The notes: a model not told the origin generated them from the sequence alone. 64,000 bases of DNA from Paracoccus shanxieyensis (GCF_009711265.1 NZ_WMII01000001.1:330044-394043); one strand, 5' to 3'. Positions 19,967 to 28,948 are shown, counted from the stretch's first letter. A program made the numbers and translations.

Positions 19967-20974
19967 ATGACAAGCACAAAGGACATTTCCTGGGACGACA
20001 GCGTGTTGCCCTTTCAACTGAAACGCTCGGGCGTGCGGGGGCGGGCGACCCGGCTTGGCCCGCTGCTGGAGCATGTGCTGTCGCGGCACGACTATCCCGT
20101 GGCGGTCAGCGCCATGGTGGCGGAACTGGTCACGCTGACGGCGCTGATCGGGCCGACGATCAAGCTGCGCTGGAAACTGTCGCTGCAGGTGCGCGGCAGC
20201 GGGGCCATCCGCACCATCGCCACCGATTACTATGCCCCGGAAACCGAAGGCGCCCCCGCCCGCATCCGCGCCTGGGCCAGCTTCGATGCCGCCCGTCTGG
20301 ACGACCGGCCCGCCTTCCAGCAGATCGGTGACGGCTATTTCGCCGTGCTGATCGACCAGGGCGAAGGCAATACGCCCTATCAGGGTCTGACGCCTCTGGC
20401 CGGGGGATCGCTGGCATCGTGTGCGCAGAACTATTTCGCGCAATCCGAACAATTGCCGACCAAGTTCGAGCTGACGGTGGGCCGGTCACGGCTGGCGGGC
20501 GATACCGCCGAACATTGGCGCGCGGGCGGCGTGATGCTGCAAACCCTGCCGGCCCAGCCGCAGGTCGTCACCGAAAACGGCCAGATCGAGGCCGCCGACA
20601 TCCTGCAAGGCGCCGAGTCCGAGGACTGGAACCGCGCGACCATGCTGATGTCCACGGTCGAGGCGATCGAGCTGGTCGATGCCAGCCTGCCGCTGCCCAA
20701 TCTGGTGTTCCGCCTGTTCCACGAAGAAGAGCCGACCGCCTTCGACCGTCAGACCATGCAGTTCGGCTGTTCGTGCAGCGCCGAAAAGGTGCGCGGCACG
20801 CTGTCGATCTATAGCCAGAAGGACATTGGCCACATGACCAATGACGATGGCATCGTCACCGCCGATTGCCAGTTCTGCGGCGCGCATTACGAATTCGATC
20901 CGCGCAGCCTTGGCTTCGAGGCGGTCGTGGACGAACACGGCAATCCCCTGCCCCCTGCCGAGGCGGCGCAGTAA
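19967..20974 (+). CDS. hslO: Hsp33 redox-regulated chaperone
   Basis: Cytoplasmic holdase switched on by oxidation of a C-terminal zinc centre. The 335-residue protein carries the four cysteines in the expected pattern: FGCSCSAEKV near 265 and DCQFCGAHYEFDP near 300 (the second pair is CxxC). The N-terminal domain has FQLKRSGVRGRATRLG and the substrate domain GDGYFAVLIDQG. AAGGA seven bases before the ATG at 19967 sets the start. It heads a plus-strand chain continuing with a NUDIX gene and cca. Confidence 0.95.
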   Translation: MTSTKDISWDDSVLPFQLKRSGVRGRATRLGPLLEHVLSRHDYPVAVSAMVAELVTLTALIGPTIKLRWKLSLQVRGSGAIRTIATDYYAPETEGAPARIRAWASFDAARLDDRPAFQQIGDGYFAVLIDQGEGNTPYQGLTPLAGGSLASCAQNYFAQSEQLPTKFELTVGRSRLAGDTAEHWRAGGVMLQTLPAQPQVVTENGQIEAADILQGAESEDWNRATMLMSTVEAIELVDASLPLPNLVFRLFHEEEPTAFDRQTMQFGCSCSAEKVRGTLSIYSQKDIGHMTNDDGIVTADCQFCGAHYEFDPRSLGFEAVVDEHGNPLPPAEAAQ

Positions 20975-20975
20975 G

Positions 20976-21572
20976 GTGGACGGCGCGCCGCAAGATCTGC
21001 TGCGCAACCGGCTGATACGGGCCCTTGGGCAATCCTCGGGCCCGTCATCGGATTACGATTTCGACGCCACGGCTCCGGGCGGCAAGGTGCTGCGGGCGGC
21101 GGGCGTGCTGGCGGCCTTCGACCCCGAAGGGCGGCTTTACATGACCAAGCGCGCCAGCAGCCTGCGCCACCATCCCGGCCAGATCGCGCTGCCGGGCGGC
21201 AAGGTCGATCCGGGCGATGCCGATGCCACCGCCGCGGCGCTGCGCGAGGCGCATGAGGAGATCGGCCTGAACCCCGCGCAGGTCGAGGTGCTGGGCACAT
21301 TGCCCGCGCATCGCACCGTCACCGATTTCTCGATGACGCCGGTGCTGGCGCTGATCCACGGCCCCTTTACCCCCCGTCCCGAAGCAGGCGAGGTCGAGGA
21401 GGTGTTTACCGTGCCCTTTTCCCATGTCGCGGATCCCGCGCGCTACCGCGTCGAAAAGCGGCTGTGGCGGGGGGGCTGGCGGTCCTATTATGTCGCACCC
21501 TATGGCCCCTATTACATCTGGGGGGCGACGGCGCGCGTGCTGCATTCGCTGGCCCTGCGGTTGACGCCATGA
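20976..21572 (+). CDS. NUDIX hydrolase, probable CoA pyrophosphatase
   Basis: Likely cleaves the pyrophosphate of coenzyme A derivatives (NudL type). The 198-residue protein has the NUDIX box in ALPGGKVDPGDADATAAALREAHEEIGL near 70-97; the DP-D-DATAAALREAHEEIGL form with Asp in the first acidic position is typical of the CoAse group. The start is a GTG at 20976, one base after the hslO stop; no ATG fits before the domain. Its stop overlaps the cca start (ATGA), so the three genes are probably one transcript. Confidence 0.85.
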   Translation: MDGAPQDLLRNRLIRALGQSSGPSSDYDFDATAPGGKVLRAAGVLAAFDPEGRLYMTKRASSLRHHPGQIALPGGKVDPGDADATAAALREAHEEIGLNPAQVEVLGTLPAHRTVTDFSMTPVLALIHGPFTPRPEAGEVEEVFTVPFSHVADPARYRVEKRLWRGGWRSYYVAPYGPYYIWGATARVLHSLALRLTP

Positions 21573-22747
21573 CCCGGATCTCCGCCCCCTTCCTGTCCGA
21601 TCCCGGCCTGCGTCGCGTCATGGCTGCGCTGACGGGCGACGGCCATCAGGCGCTGATCGTGGGCGGCGCGGTCCGCAATGCGCTGATGGGGGTCGCGGTT
21701 TCGGATACCGACATCGCCACCTCGGCCCGGCCCGACCGCGTGATCCATCTGGCCGGGGCCGCCGGGCTGCGCGCCGTGCCCACCGGCATCGCGCATGGCA
21801 CGATTACCGTCGTCGCGGATGGCAAAGGCTATGAGGTCACGACCTTCCGCCGCGATGTGGAAACCGACGGGCGGCGCGCGGTCGTGGCCTTTTCCGACGA
21901 TATCACCGAAGACGCGCAGCGCCGCGATTTCACCATGAATGCGCTGTATTGCGATGCCGATGGCCGCGTTCTGGACCCGGTGGGCGGGCTGCCCGACCTT
22001 GCCGCGCGCCGTCTGCGCTTTGTCGGCGATGCCCATGCCCGCATTGCCGAGGATTTCCTGCGCATCCTGCGGTTTTTCCGCTTTCACGCTTGGTATGGCG
22101 CGCCCGGTCAGGCCGATCCCGATGCGCTGGCCGCATGTCGCGACGGCGTGGCGGGTCTGGCGCGCATCTCGCACGAACGCATCGGGGCCGAGATGCGCAA
22201 GCTGCTGTCGGCCCCCGACCCGTCCGAGGCGCTGGCGCTGATGGCGCAAGGCGGCGCGCTGGCCGCCGCCCTGCCCGGCGCGGATGCCCGCGACATGCCC
22301 GCGCTGGTCGAGGCCGAGCATGATTTCGGCCATGGCGCGCTGCCGAAATGGCCGCGTCGTCTGGCATTGCTGAACGCGACCGATCCCGCCGATGCCCTGC
22401 GCCTGTCCCGCGATGAGGCCCGGATGCAGCAGCAGTTGCAGCAGGCCATGGCCATGCCCGCCCCCGAGGCCGCCTATCGCATGGGCCGCGCCATCGCCGC
22501 GCAAGCCACGCTGATCCGCGCCGCACGCGGCGATGAACCGCTGTTCGGCTGGTGCCATGCCATCGCCCAAGCGGCCGAGGCGAAATTTCCGCTGGCCGCG
22601 CAGGATCTGATGGGTCAGGTGCAAGGCCCGGCGCTGGGGGATGCCTTGCGCCGGGCCGAGGATGCCTTTATCGCCAGCGGCTTCGCGTTGTCGCGCGATG
22701 ACTTGCGCCGGCTTGCGCTGGAACATCCCGCCAAGGATCAGGGTTAG
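21569..22747 (+). CDS. cca: CCA tRNA nucleotidyltransferase / poly(A) polymerase family
   Basis: Adds or repairs the 3' CCA of tRNAs. The 392-residue protein of the class II family has LIVGGAVRNALMG near 28-40, the catalytic pair in VSDTDIATSARPD, the RRDFTMNALYCD motif near 121-132 and EDFLRILRFFRFHAWYG. The ATG at 21569 overlaps the NUDIX stop. Class II sequence does not separate CCA addition from poly(A) polymerase activity, but the shortened form next to a NUDIX gene is the usual alphaproteobacterial CCA enzyme. Confidence 0.9.
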   Translation: MTRISAPFLSDPGLRRVMAALTGDGHQALIVGGAVRNALMGVAVSDTDIATSARPDRVIHLAGAAGLRAVPTGIAHGTITVVADGKGYEVTTFRRDVETDGRRAVVAFSDDITEDAQRRDFTMNALYCDADGRVLDPVGGLPDLAARRLRFVGDAHARIAEDFLRILRFFRFHAWYGAPGQADPDALAACRDGVAGLARISHERIGAEMRKLLSAPDPSEALALMAQGGALAAALPGADARDMPALVEAEHDFGHGALPKWPRRLALLNATDPADALRLSRDEARMQQQLQQAMAMPAPEAAYRMGRAIAAQATLIRAARGDEPLFGWCHAIAQAAEAKFPLAAQDLMGQVQGPALGDALRRAEDAFIASGFALSRDDLRRLALEHPAKDQG

Positions 22748-22752
22748 GCCCG

Positions 22753-24606
22753 ATGCACAACTATTTCGCCCGCATGATCGACGCCTTCCGTCCCGCCGAA
22801 GGCCCGCCGCCGCGCACGCTGCTGGCGTTCTTTCGCTGGTGCCTTGCGGGCGCATGGCCGGGCCTGACGCTGGCCGCCATCGCCTCGGCCATGGGCGGGG
22901 TGGCGGATGTGATCTCGGCGGTGCTGCTGGGCTGGGTGATCGACGCCGTGGTCTCGACCCCCGCCGATCAGTTCTGGTCGCAGCAAGGCTGGCTGGTCTT
23001 TACCTTCGTCAGCTTCTTTCTGGTCATCCGCCCGGCGGTGTTCGGGCTCTCGACCGCCAGTTCCAGCGTGATGATCGGGCCCAATGTGCTGCCGCTGGTG
23101 CTGTCGCGACTGCATCGCTGGACCATGGGCCATTCGGTGACGTTCTTTGACAACGACTTTGCGGGCCGCATCGCGCAAAAGCAGATGCAAACCGCGCGGG
23201 CGGTGACGGATGTCGCCTCGGAGATGGTGAACGTGGTGGCCTTTGCGCTGGCCTCGGTCATCGGCTCTGCGGCGTTTCTGATCGGCGTGGATGCCTTTGG
23301 CGCGGTGGCGCTGCTGATCTGGCTGGCATCCTATGTGCTGCTGATCCGGTTCTTTCTGCCGCGCATCCGGTCCCGCTCGGCCGAAAGGGCTTCGGCGCGG
23401 GCGATGGTGACGGGGCAGGTCGTCGACACCATCACCAATATCAAGACGGTGAAGCTCTTCGCCAATGCCGCGCATGAGGACCGCACCGCCCTGGGCGCAA
23501 TGGCGGGCTTTCGCGAGCGTGCGCTGGATTTCGGCCGCGTCAGCACATGGTTTCGCCTGTCGCTGATGACCATTGCCGGTGCCTTGCCGGTCATCCTTGT
23601 CGGCGGCACGATGTATCTGTGGCATCAGGGGCTGGCGACGGCGGGCGACATCGCGGCCTCGGGCGCGATCGCCATGCGGCTGGCGCAGATGACCGGCTGG
23701 GTCAGCATGGCGCTGATGGGCGTCTGGGGTTCCATCGGCGAGGTCGAGGACGGCATGCAGACCCTGTCGCCGCCGCACAGCCTGACCGACGCGCCCGATG
23801 CGCTGGTGCTGGGCCGGGCGCGGGGCCAGATCGATTTCGATCATGTCAGCTTTGCCTATGGCCGGGAAAGCGGCGGCATACGCGACATGGACCTGCACAT
23901 TGCGGCGGGCGAAAAGCTGGGCATCGTCGGCGCGTCGGGCGCGGGCAAGTCCACCATGGTCTCGCTGCTGCTGCGGCTTTACGACGTGGAACGGGGCACG
24001 GTCCGGGTGGACGGCCATGACGTTCGGCAAGTGACGCAGGAAAGCCTGCGCCGCAATATCGCCATGGTCACGCAGGAAACCGCGATGTTCAACCGCTCGG
24101 CCCGCGAGAATATCCTTTATGGCCGCCCCGACGCCACCGATGACGAAATCTTCGCCGCCGCCCGCGCCGCCGAGGCGCATGACTTCATCCTGACGCTTCA
24201 GGACCATGCGGGACGCACTGGCTATGACGCGCATCTGGGCGAACGCGGGGTCAAGCTGTCGGGCGGGCAACGTCAGCGCATCGCCCTGGCGCGCGCTCTG
24301 CTGAAGGACGCGCCGATCCTGATCATGGACGAAGCCACCAGCGCGCTGGACAGCGAGGTCGAGGCGCAGGTGCAAGACGCGCTGCACCGCGCCATGCAGG
24401 GCAAGACGGTGCTGGCCATCGCGCACCGCCTTTCGACCATCGCGGAACTGGACCGCATCATCGTGCTGGAGGCCGGGCGCATCGTCGAACAGGGCAGCCA
24501 CGCCCGGCTGCTGGCGCTTGGCGGCACCTATGCGCGCTATTGGAACCGCCAGTCGGGCGGCTTTCTGGGCACCGATGACGACGACACGACCGAGGCCGCC
24601 GAGTGA
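22753..24606 (+). CDS. ABC exporter, fused permease and ATPase (MsbA-like)
   Basis: A half-transporter of 617 residues: six membrane helices in about 40-320, then a nucleotide-binding domain with Walker A GASGAGKST near 394, signature LSGGQRQRIALARAL near 502, Walker B ILIMDEATSALD near 520 and switch His in AIAHRLSTI near 556. It should work as a homodimer exporting a lipid or hydrophobic compound. The substrate cannot be read from sequence; neighbours (cca, rRNA methyltransferase) give no hint. The stop overlaps the next gene's start (GTGA). Confidence 0.93.
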   Translation: MHNYFARMIDAFRPAEGPPPRTLLAFFRWCLAGAWPGLTLAAIASAMGGVADVISAVLLGWVIDAVVSTPADQFWSQQGWLVFTFVSFFLVIRPAVFGLSTASSSVMIGPNVLPLVLSRLHRWTMGHSVTFFDNDFAGRIAQKQMQTARAVTDVASEMVNVVAFALASVIGSAAFLIGVDAFGAVALLIWLASYVLLIRFFLPRIRSRSAERASARAMVTGQVVDTITNIKTVKLFANAAHEDRTALGAMAGFRERALDFGRVSTWFRLSLMTIAGALPVILVGGTMYLWHQGLATAGDIAASGAIAMRLAQMTGWVSMALMGVWGSIGEVEDGMQTLSPPHSLTDAPDALVLGRARGQIDFDHVSFAYGRESGGIRDMDLHIAAGEKLGIVGASGAGKSTMVSLLLRLYDVERGTVRVDGHDVRQVTQESLRRNIAMVTQETAMFNRSARENILYGRPDATDDEIFAAARAAEAHDFILTLQDHAGRTGYDAHLGERGVKLSGGQRQRIALARALLKDAPILIMDEATSALDSEVEAQVQDALHRAMQGKTVLAIAHRLSTIAELDRIIVLEAGRIVEQGSHARLLALGGTYARYWNRQSGGFLGTDDDDTTEAAE

Positions 24607-25820
24607 CCCACTGGAGTGTCGAGCGGCTGGGCCGCAAGGGCGACGGCGTCGCCATTTCGGGCGATGCCCGCGCGCTGGCCGCGCTGACCCTGCCCGGCGA
24701 GGTGATCAAGGGCGAGGCCAGCGATGGCCGCATCGCCAGCCCGCGCATCGTCACGCCTTCGGACCAGCGCGTCAGGCCCGCCTGCCCGCATTACCGCGCC
24801 TGTGGCGGCTGTTCGCTGATGCATGGGTCGGAAGATTTCGTGAAGAACTGGAAAGTCTCGGTGGTGCAGCAGGCGCTGCGCGCGCAGGGGCTGGAGGCGC
24901 CGATTGCCGGGGTGCATGTCTCGCCGCCCCGATCCCGGCGCCGGGCGGTGCTGTCGGGACGGCGCACCAAGAAAGGCGCGCTGCTTGGGTTTCACGCCCG
25001 CGCCTCCGAGGTGATCGTGGACATCGCCGATTGCCATGTGCTGCGCCCGGCCATTCAGGACGCGCTGCCGCTTTTGCGCGAACTGGTCATCGCCGGGGGG
25101 TCGCGTTCGGGCGAGCTGTCGCTGGTCGTCGTCGATACGCCCGCCGGGCTGGACGTGACGGTCACGGGCGGCAAGCCGATCGAGCCGGGGCTGTTTCAGG
25201 CGCTTGCGGCGCTGGCCGATCAGGGCGATTTGGCGCGGCTGACATGGGACGGCCAGTCGATCACCCGGCGCGCGCCCACCATTGCCTTTGGCCGCGCGCA
25301 GGTCGTGCCGCCCGCCGGGGGCTTTTTGCAGGCCACGCCAGAGGGCGAAGCGGCGCTGGTCGCCGCCGTGCGCGACATCACCCGCGGCGCAGGCCGGGTG
25401 CTGGACCTGTTCGCGGGCTGCGGCACCTTCACCCTGCCCTTGGCCGAAACCGCCGAGGTTCACGCGGTCGAGGGGCTGGCCGCGCCCCTGCAGGCGCTGG
25501 ATCGCGGCGCACGCGTGGCGGGTCTGCGGCGAATCACGACAGAGGTCCGCGACCTTGCCCGCCGCCCGCTGCTGCCCGACGAGCTGGACTATCACGCCAT
25601 CGTGATCGACCCGCCCCGCGCCGGGGCCGCCGCGCAGGCCCGCGAAATCGCGCTTTCTCAGGCGGACACGCTGGCTTGGGTCAGCTGTGATCCGGTCACA
25701 TTTGCCAAGGATGCGCGGATTCTGGCCGAAAGAAAGCTAGATATTGTGCGGCTTTACGTTGTGGACCAGTTCCGCTGGTCGCCGCATGTCGAAACCGTGG
25801 CAGAAATTCGCCGAAACTAG
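24603..25820 (+). CDS. RlmD/RumA-type 23S rRNA uracil-C5 methyltransferase
   Basis: SAM-dependent methylation of a uridine in rRNA, probably position 1939 of 23S. The 405-residue protein has a short TRAM-like start, iron-sulfur cysteines CPHYRACGGCSLMH near 60-73 with a further Cys in IADCHVL, SAM site VLDLFAGCGTFTLPLAE near 265 and catalytic Cys in WVSCDPVTFAKDA near 362. The start is a GTG overlapping the exporter stop codon by four bases. Which uridine it modifies is inferred from family resemblance. Confidence 0.88.
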   Translation: MTHWSVERLGRKGDGVAISGDARALAALTLPGEVIKGEASDGRIASPRIVTPSDQRVRPACPHYRACGGCSLMHGSEDFVKNWKVSVVQQALRAQGLEAPIAGVHVSPPRSRRRAVLSGRRTKKGALLGFHARASEVIVDIADCHVLRPAIQDALPLLRELVIAGGSRSGELSLVVVDTPAGLDVTVTGGKPIEPGLFQALAALADQGDLARLTWDGQSITRRAPTIAFGRAQVVPPAGGFLQATPEGEAALVAAVRDITRGAGRVLDLFAGCGTFTLPLAETAEVHAVEGLAAPLQALDRGARVAGLRRITTEVRDLARRPLLPDELDYHAIVIDPPRAGAAAQAREIALSQADTLAWVSCDPVTFAKDARILAERKLDIVRLYVVDQFRWSPHVETVAEIRRN

Positions 25821-25886
25821 GCGAATCTTAACCCTCGTGCTATTTAATGCCCAAACAAACAGTGCTTTGGCACGTCGAGGGCAGTG

Positions 25887-26408
25887 ATGATACGGGCAAT
25901 TCGCGCTTTGATCGCGTTCGTTGCAATTGCGCTTGTCGCAAGTTGTGGAGATGGTGACAGTCAGGCTCCGGCCAAGCCCGGACCCTATACGGGTCCGCCG
26001 GTGACGCAGATCATCGTCAAGAAAAGCGAACGCAAGATGTATCTGGTCGCTGGCAAGGATGTCGTGCGCAGCTACAAGATCAATCTGGGCAACCAGCCCC
26101 TGGGCGCCAAACAGTTCGAGGGTGACGGCAAGACGCCCGAGGGCAGCTATTTCATCGACCGCAAGAACCCCTATAGCCGCTATCACCTGTCGGTCGGCAT
26201 CTCCTATCCATCGGCGCAGGACGTTGCGCGCGCAGCGAAGGCGGGCTTGCGGCCGGGGGGCGATATCATGATCCACGGGCTTGGCCCCGATGGCCGCCTG
26301 CTGAACCGGGTCGACTGGACGGCAGGCTGCATTGCCGTCACCGATGAAGAGATCGAAGAGATCTTCTCGATGATCGACACCGGCGTTTCGGTCTTCATCT
26401 ATCCCTGA
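25887..26408 (+). CDS. L,D-transpeptidase (YkuD domain) lipoprotein
   Basis: Probably forms or remodels peptidoglycan cross-links, or anchors proteins, in the periplasm. The 173-residue protein has a lipobox LVASC (Cys20), then a YkuD domain with IIVKKSERKMYLVAGKDVVRSYKINLGNQPLG, GDGKTPEGSYFI, and the catalytic motif with His in MIHGL and Cys in WTAGCIAVT. GAGGG five bases before the ATG at 25887 makes this the better start; a GTG lies three bases earlier. It is followed by a clear terminator, so it is monocistronic. Confidence 0.9.
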   Translation: MIRAIRALIAFVAIALVASCGDGDSQAPAKPGPYTGPPVTQIIVKKSERKMYLVAGKDVVRSYKINLGNQPLGAKQFEGDGKTPEGSYFIDRKNPYSRYHLSVGISYPSAQDVARAAKAGLRPGGDIMIHGLGPDGRLLNRVDWTAGCIAVTDEEIEEIFSMIDTGVSVFIYP

Positions 26409-26437
26409 GCCATTGCCCCTGCGATGGCCAAGTCCCC

Positions 26438-26467
26438 ACGGCCCTGCGTCCGGCGCAGGGCCGTTTT
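26438..26467 (+). terminator. Rho-independent terminator after the L,D-transpeptidase gene
   Basis: ACGGCCCTGCG (26438-26448) pairs with CGCAGGGCCGT (26454-26464), an 11-bp stem with a 5-base loop followed by TTTT-CCG-TTT. Confidence 0.9.
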
Positions 26468-26543
26468 CCGTTTCGCGACGCTCAACATCCGCGGCTTTCT
26501 CTGATATTCAACGCGGCCAGACCAGTCACGCAGCGGGACCAGA

Positions 26544-27296
26544 ATGACGATCACCCAGGAAGCCCAGCTTGAGGGGCTGAAACAGATCGGCCGCATCGTC
26601 GCCGACACCATGCAGCGCATGGCCAAAGCGCTGGAGCCGGGCATGACCACCGCCGAACTGGACCGCATCGGCCAAGCCTGTCTTGACCGCGAAGGCGCGG
26701 TCTCTGCCCCGCAATCCACCTATGGTTTTCCGGGCGCGACCTGCATCAGCGTGAACGAAGAGATTGCCCATGGCATCCCCGGCACGCGCGTCATCAATGC
26801 CGGGGATCTGGTGAATATCGACGTTTCCGCCTCGAAGGACGGGTTTTTCGCCGATACGGGCGCCACGTGGCAGGTGGGCCGGGTCAGACCCGCGCTTGAC
26901 CGGCTGTGCCGCGACGGCAGACGCGCGACGCAGATCGGCATCGCGCAGGTAGGCGCGGGCAGGCAGCTGTCGGGCATCGGCAATGCGATCGGCAGCTTTG
27001 CCAAGGCCAACGGCTATACGCTGATCCGCAACCTTGCCAGCCACGGCGTCGGGCAGTCACTGCACGAATATCCGGAAGAAATCGCCACATGGCCCAACCG
27101 CGACCGGCGGCGCATCGAAAAGGGGCTGGTCCTGACGGTCGAGCCGTTCCTGTCGACCGGAGGGCTTTCGGCGACCGATGGCGATGACGGCTGGACGCTT
27201 TACAGCGAACCCCGCGCCAGTTGCGTGCAGTATGAACATACTGTCGTCGCGACCGACCGCGGCGCGATCATCGTGACGATGCCGACGCCGGCCTGA
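26544..27296 (+). CDS. map: Methionine aminopeptidase, type I
   Basis: Removes the initiator methionine from new proteins. The 250-residue protein has the pita-bread fold marks: SVNEEIAHGIPG near 69, metal ligands in VNIDVSASKDGFFADTGAT (two Asp), NLASHGVGQSLHE (His), TVEPF (Glu) and YEHTVVAT (Glu). The region around the second Asp (GRVRPALDRLCRDG) is a little unlike the commonest form, so it may be a second copy; I cannot see whether another map exists. A 16-bp tandem repeat begins at its stop codon. Confidence 0.93.
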   Translation: MTITQEAQLEGLKQIGRIVADTMQRMAKALEPGMTTAELDRIGQACLDREGAVSAPQSTYGFPGATCISVNEEIAHGIPGTRVINAGDLVNIDVSASKDGFFADTGATWQVGRVRPALDRLCRDGRRATQIGIAQVGAGRQLSGIGNAIGSFAKANGYTLIRNLASHGVGQSLHEYPEEIATWPNRDRRRIEKGLVLTVEPFLSTGGLSATDGDDGWTLYSEPRASCVQYEHTVVATDRGAIIVTMPTPA

Positions 27297-27384
27297 ACGT
27301 GTCATGGCCTGAACGTCACAGGGCCTGAACATCGAAGGGCCTGAACATCGAAGGGCCTGAATATCGAAGGGCCGGAGCATCGTC
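27289..27384 (+). repeat. 16-bp tandem repeat, about six units, starting in the map stop codon
   Basis: Units of 16 bases start at 27289, 27305, 27321, 27337, 27353 and 27369. The third and fourth are identical (GGGCCTGAACATCGAA); the fifth differs at one base; the first, second and sixth are more diverged. The first unit supplies the map stop codon (TGA of GGCCTGAAC). The last unit merges into an inverted repeat. The unit length is not a multiple of three. Confidence 0.93.
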
Positions 27385-27390
27385 CGGCCC
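27369..27390. terminator. Hairpin between the convergent map and CAP-domain genes
   Basis: GGGCCGGA-GCATCG-TCCGGCCC is a perfect 8-bp stem with a 6-base loop lying between two convergent stop codons. There is no T-run on either side, so termination would be weak or Rho-assisted. Confidence 0.6.
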
Positions 27391-27414
27391 CGATCAGCAT
27401 GTTTCGCGACCCGC

Positions 27415-28035
27415 TTAGAAGCCGGGATTGGTCGGCGCGTAGCCACCACCCGCCGGGGCGCCATAGCCACCCGCGGGCGCGGCGTAACCACCGGCCGAGG
27501 CCACGGCCATGCCCGGCGCACCGCCGCCTGCGGTCAGCAGCACCCACCACAGCTTGCCCGAGGGCTCTTGATACCAGCCCATGCCGAACTCGGTCGCCTT
27601 GCCGTCCATGATGACATCGCGGGTGTCGCGCACCTGCATCCATGCATTCAGCGTGGTCACGTCGTTTTCATAGGTCTCGGAGATATTCTCGCCGACCAGC
27701 TGGCCCATATAGCCCTGACGCCGGATCCGGTCCAAGGGCGACGACCCGTCCGAGCCGAAATGCCATGCGCGGTTCTGGGCCGACATGTCGCGGGCATGGG
27801 CCTTGGCCGCCGCCACCAGCATCGGGTTTTCGGTCAGCGGACCGGCCCCGGAATTGGCGCGCAGCATGTTCATCTGGCCGCCGACACGCGGGCCGATCTG
27901 CGCCTCTTCCTTGGGCGTGATCTTGTAAGCCACCGGCAGCGGCTGGCCATCGGGGCCAAGTTGCACGGCGGGCTGCCGGTTGCAGGCCGTCAGCGCCAGC
28001 ACCGACACCAGCACGAGGGTGGAAATTTTCAGCAT
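27415..28035 (-). CDS. CAP/SCP domain lipoprotein
   Basis: A 206-residue secreted protein with a lipobox (ALTAC, Cys18) and a CAP (SCP/PR-1-like) domain: MNMLRANSGAGPLTENPMLVAAAKAHARDMSAQN, WHFGSDGSSPLDRIRRQGY, LVGENISETYEND and a C-terminal GMGWYQEPSGKLWWVLLTAG. This is the bacterial YkwD-like group. The last about 35 residues are a low-complexity Gly/Ala/Pro/Tyr tail (GGYAAPAGGYGAPAGGGYAP). The molecular role is unknown; the neighbouring L,D-transpeptidases suggest a cell-envelope context. It is divergent from the second transpeptidase. Confidence 0.88.
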   Translation of the reverse strand: MLKISTLVLVSVLALTACNRQPAVQLGPDGQPLPVAYKITPKEEAQIGPRVGGQMNMLRANSGAGPLTENPMLVAAAKAHARDMSAQNRAWHFGSDGSSPLDRIRRQGYMGQLVGENISETYENDVTTLNAWMQVRDTRDVIMDGKATEFGMGWYQEPSGKLWWVLLTAGGGAPGMAVASAGGYAAPAGGYGAPAGGGYAPTNPGF

Positions 28036-28111
28036 GATGGATCTGTCCCCAGATATTTTGCGACAGCTTTACAAAAGCCCCCGCCGCGCTTCAAACCCAA
28101 GATTGCGTGAG

Positions 28112-28136
28112 CGCAACAGGGTGCGGCCCTGTTGCG
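28112..28136. promoter_or_regulatory. Perfect 10-bp inverted repeat in a divergent intergenic region
   Basis: CGCAACAGGG (28112-28121) and CCCTGTTGCG (28127-28136) flank a 5-base TGCGG loop, midway in the 223-base gap between the divergent CAP-domain and L,D-transpeptidase genes. It could be a regulator dyad serving both promoters, or an RNA hairpin in a leader or small RNA. No T-run follows. Confidence 0.55.
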
Positions 28137-28258
28137 ACAATGACGCTTGTTTGAATTGCGCAGATTGACGATCAGGCGTAATCCCGCCGACAGAAACATC
28201 CTTCCATTTTCGGGCAGAGAAGGCCGCGACAGGTGGCCCACCTATTCAGGAGCGACAG

Positions 28259-28912
28259 ATGAAGACGCCGAACAACCCGGTTTCGCGCCGGACCTTCCTG
28301 ACGACCTCGGTCGCGGTCGGCACTGCGGCGCTGGCGGCCCCAGCCATCGCGCAGCAGATCGACCCCTATACCGGCCAGCCGCTGATGGGCACGGCAGGCG
28401 GCGCGACGCCCGATGCGGGCATGGTGCAATATGACAGCAACGCCAATTCGCGCCACAACATCTCCAGTTTCCGCGCGCAGGACTGGCGTCCGTATTTCAG
28501 CGATCTGAAGAACGGCGCGATCCTTGTCGATCTGACCTCGCGCGCGCTGCATTACTGGTCCGAGGATCAGTCGGTCTACAAGCTGTTCCCGACCTCGGTT
28601 CCGGTCAGTCCCGACCTGACCCGCACCGGCCGGACCGAGATCATCAAGAAGGTCGTCGGCCCCAGCTGGGCCCCCACCCCCGAGATGAAGAAGCGCAACC
28701 CCGAATGGCCCGATTTCGTCGGCCCCGGCCCGGACAACCCGCTGGGCACGCATGCGCTGTGGCTGAGCTGGCAGTATTACCGCATCCACGGGACGCATGA
28801 CACGCGCAAGATCGGTCGCAAATCCTCGAACGGCTGCATCGGACTTTACAACGAACACATCAAGCAGATGTACGACCTGACCACGGTCGGCACACAGGTT
28901 CTGCTGATTTGA
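28259..28912 (+). CDS. L,D-transpeptidase with Tat-type signal
   Basis: Periplasmic L,D-transpeptidase of 217 residues. The N-terminus, VSRRTFLTTS followed by a hydrophobic stretch ending APAIAQ, is a twin-arginine signal with RRTFL. The YkuD catalytic region is YRIHGTHDTRKIGRKSSNGCIGLYNEHI (about 178-205), with His and Cys in the usual spacing. PTSVPVSPDLTRTGRTEII and NPLGTHALWL fit the ErfK/YbiS group. GGAGCG lies before the ATG at 28259. A strong terminator follows at once, so it is monocistronic. Confidence 0.92.
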   Translation: MKTPNNPVSRRTFLTTSVAVGTAALAAPAIAQQIDPYTGQPLMGTAGGATPDAGMVQYDSNANSRHNISSFRAQDWRPYFSDLKNGAILVDLTSRALHYWSEDQSVYKLFPTSVPVSPDLTRTGRTEIIKKVVGPSWAPTPEMKKRNPEWPDFVGPGPDNPLGTHALWLSWQYYRIHGTHDTRKIGRKSSNGCIGLYNEHIKQMYDLTTVGTQVLLI

Positions 28913-28916
28913 CGTC

Positions 28917-28940
28917 AAAGGCCCCTTCGGGGGCCTTTTT
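28917..28940 (+). terminator. Rho-independent terminator after the Tat-exported L,D-transpeptidase
   Basis: AAAGGCCCC-TTCG-GGGGCCTTT with a UUCG-type tetraloop and a run of five T. The A-rich left arm lets it also work for the convergent MOSC gene. Confidence 0.93.
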
Positions 28941-28948
28941 CGTGGGGA

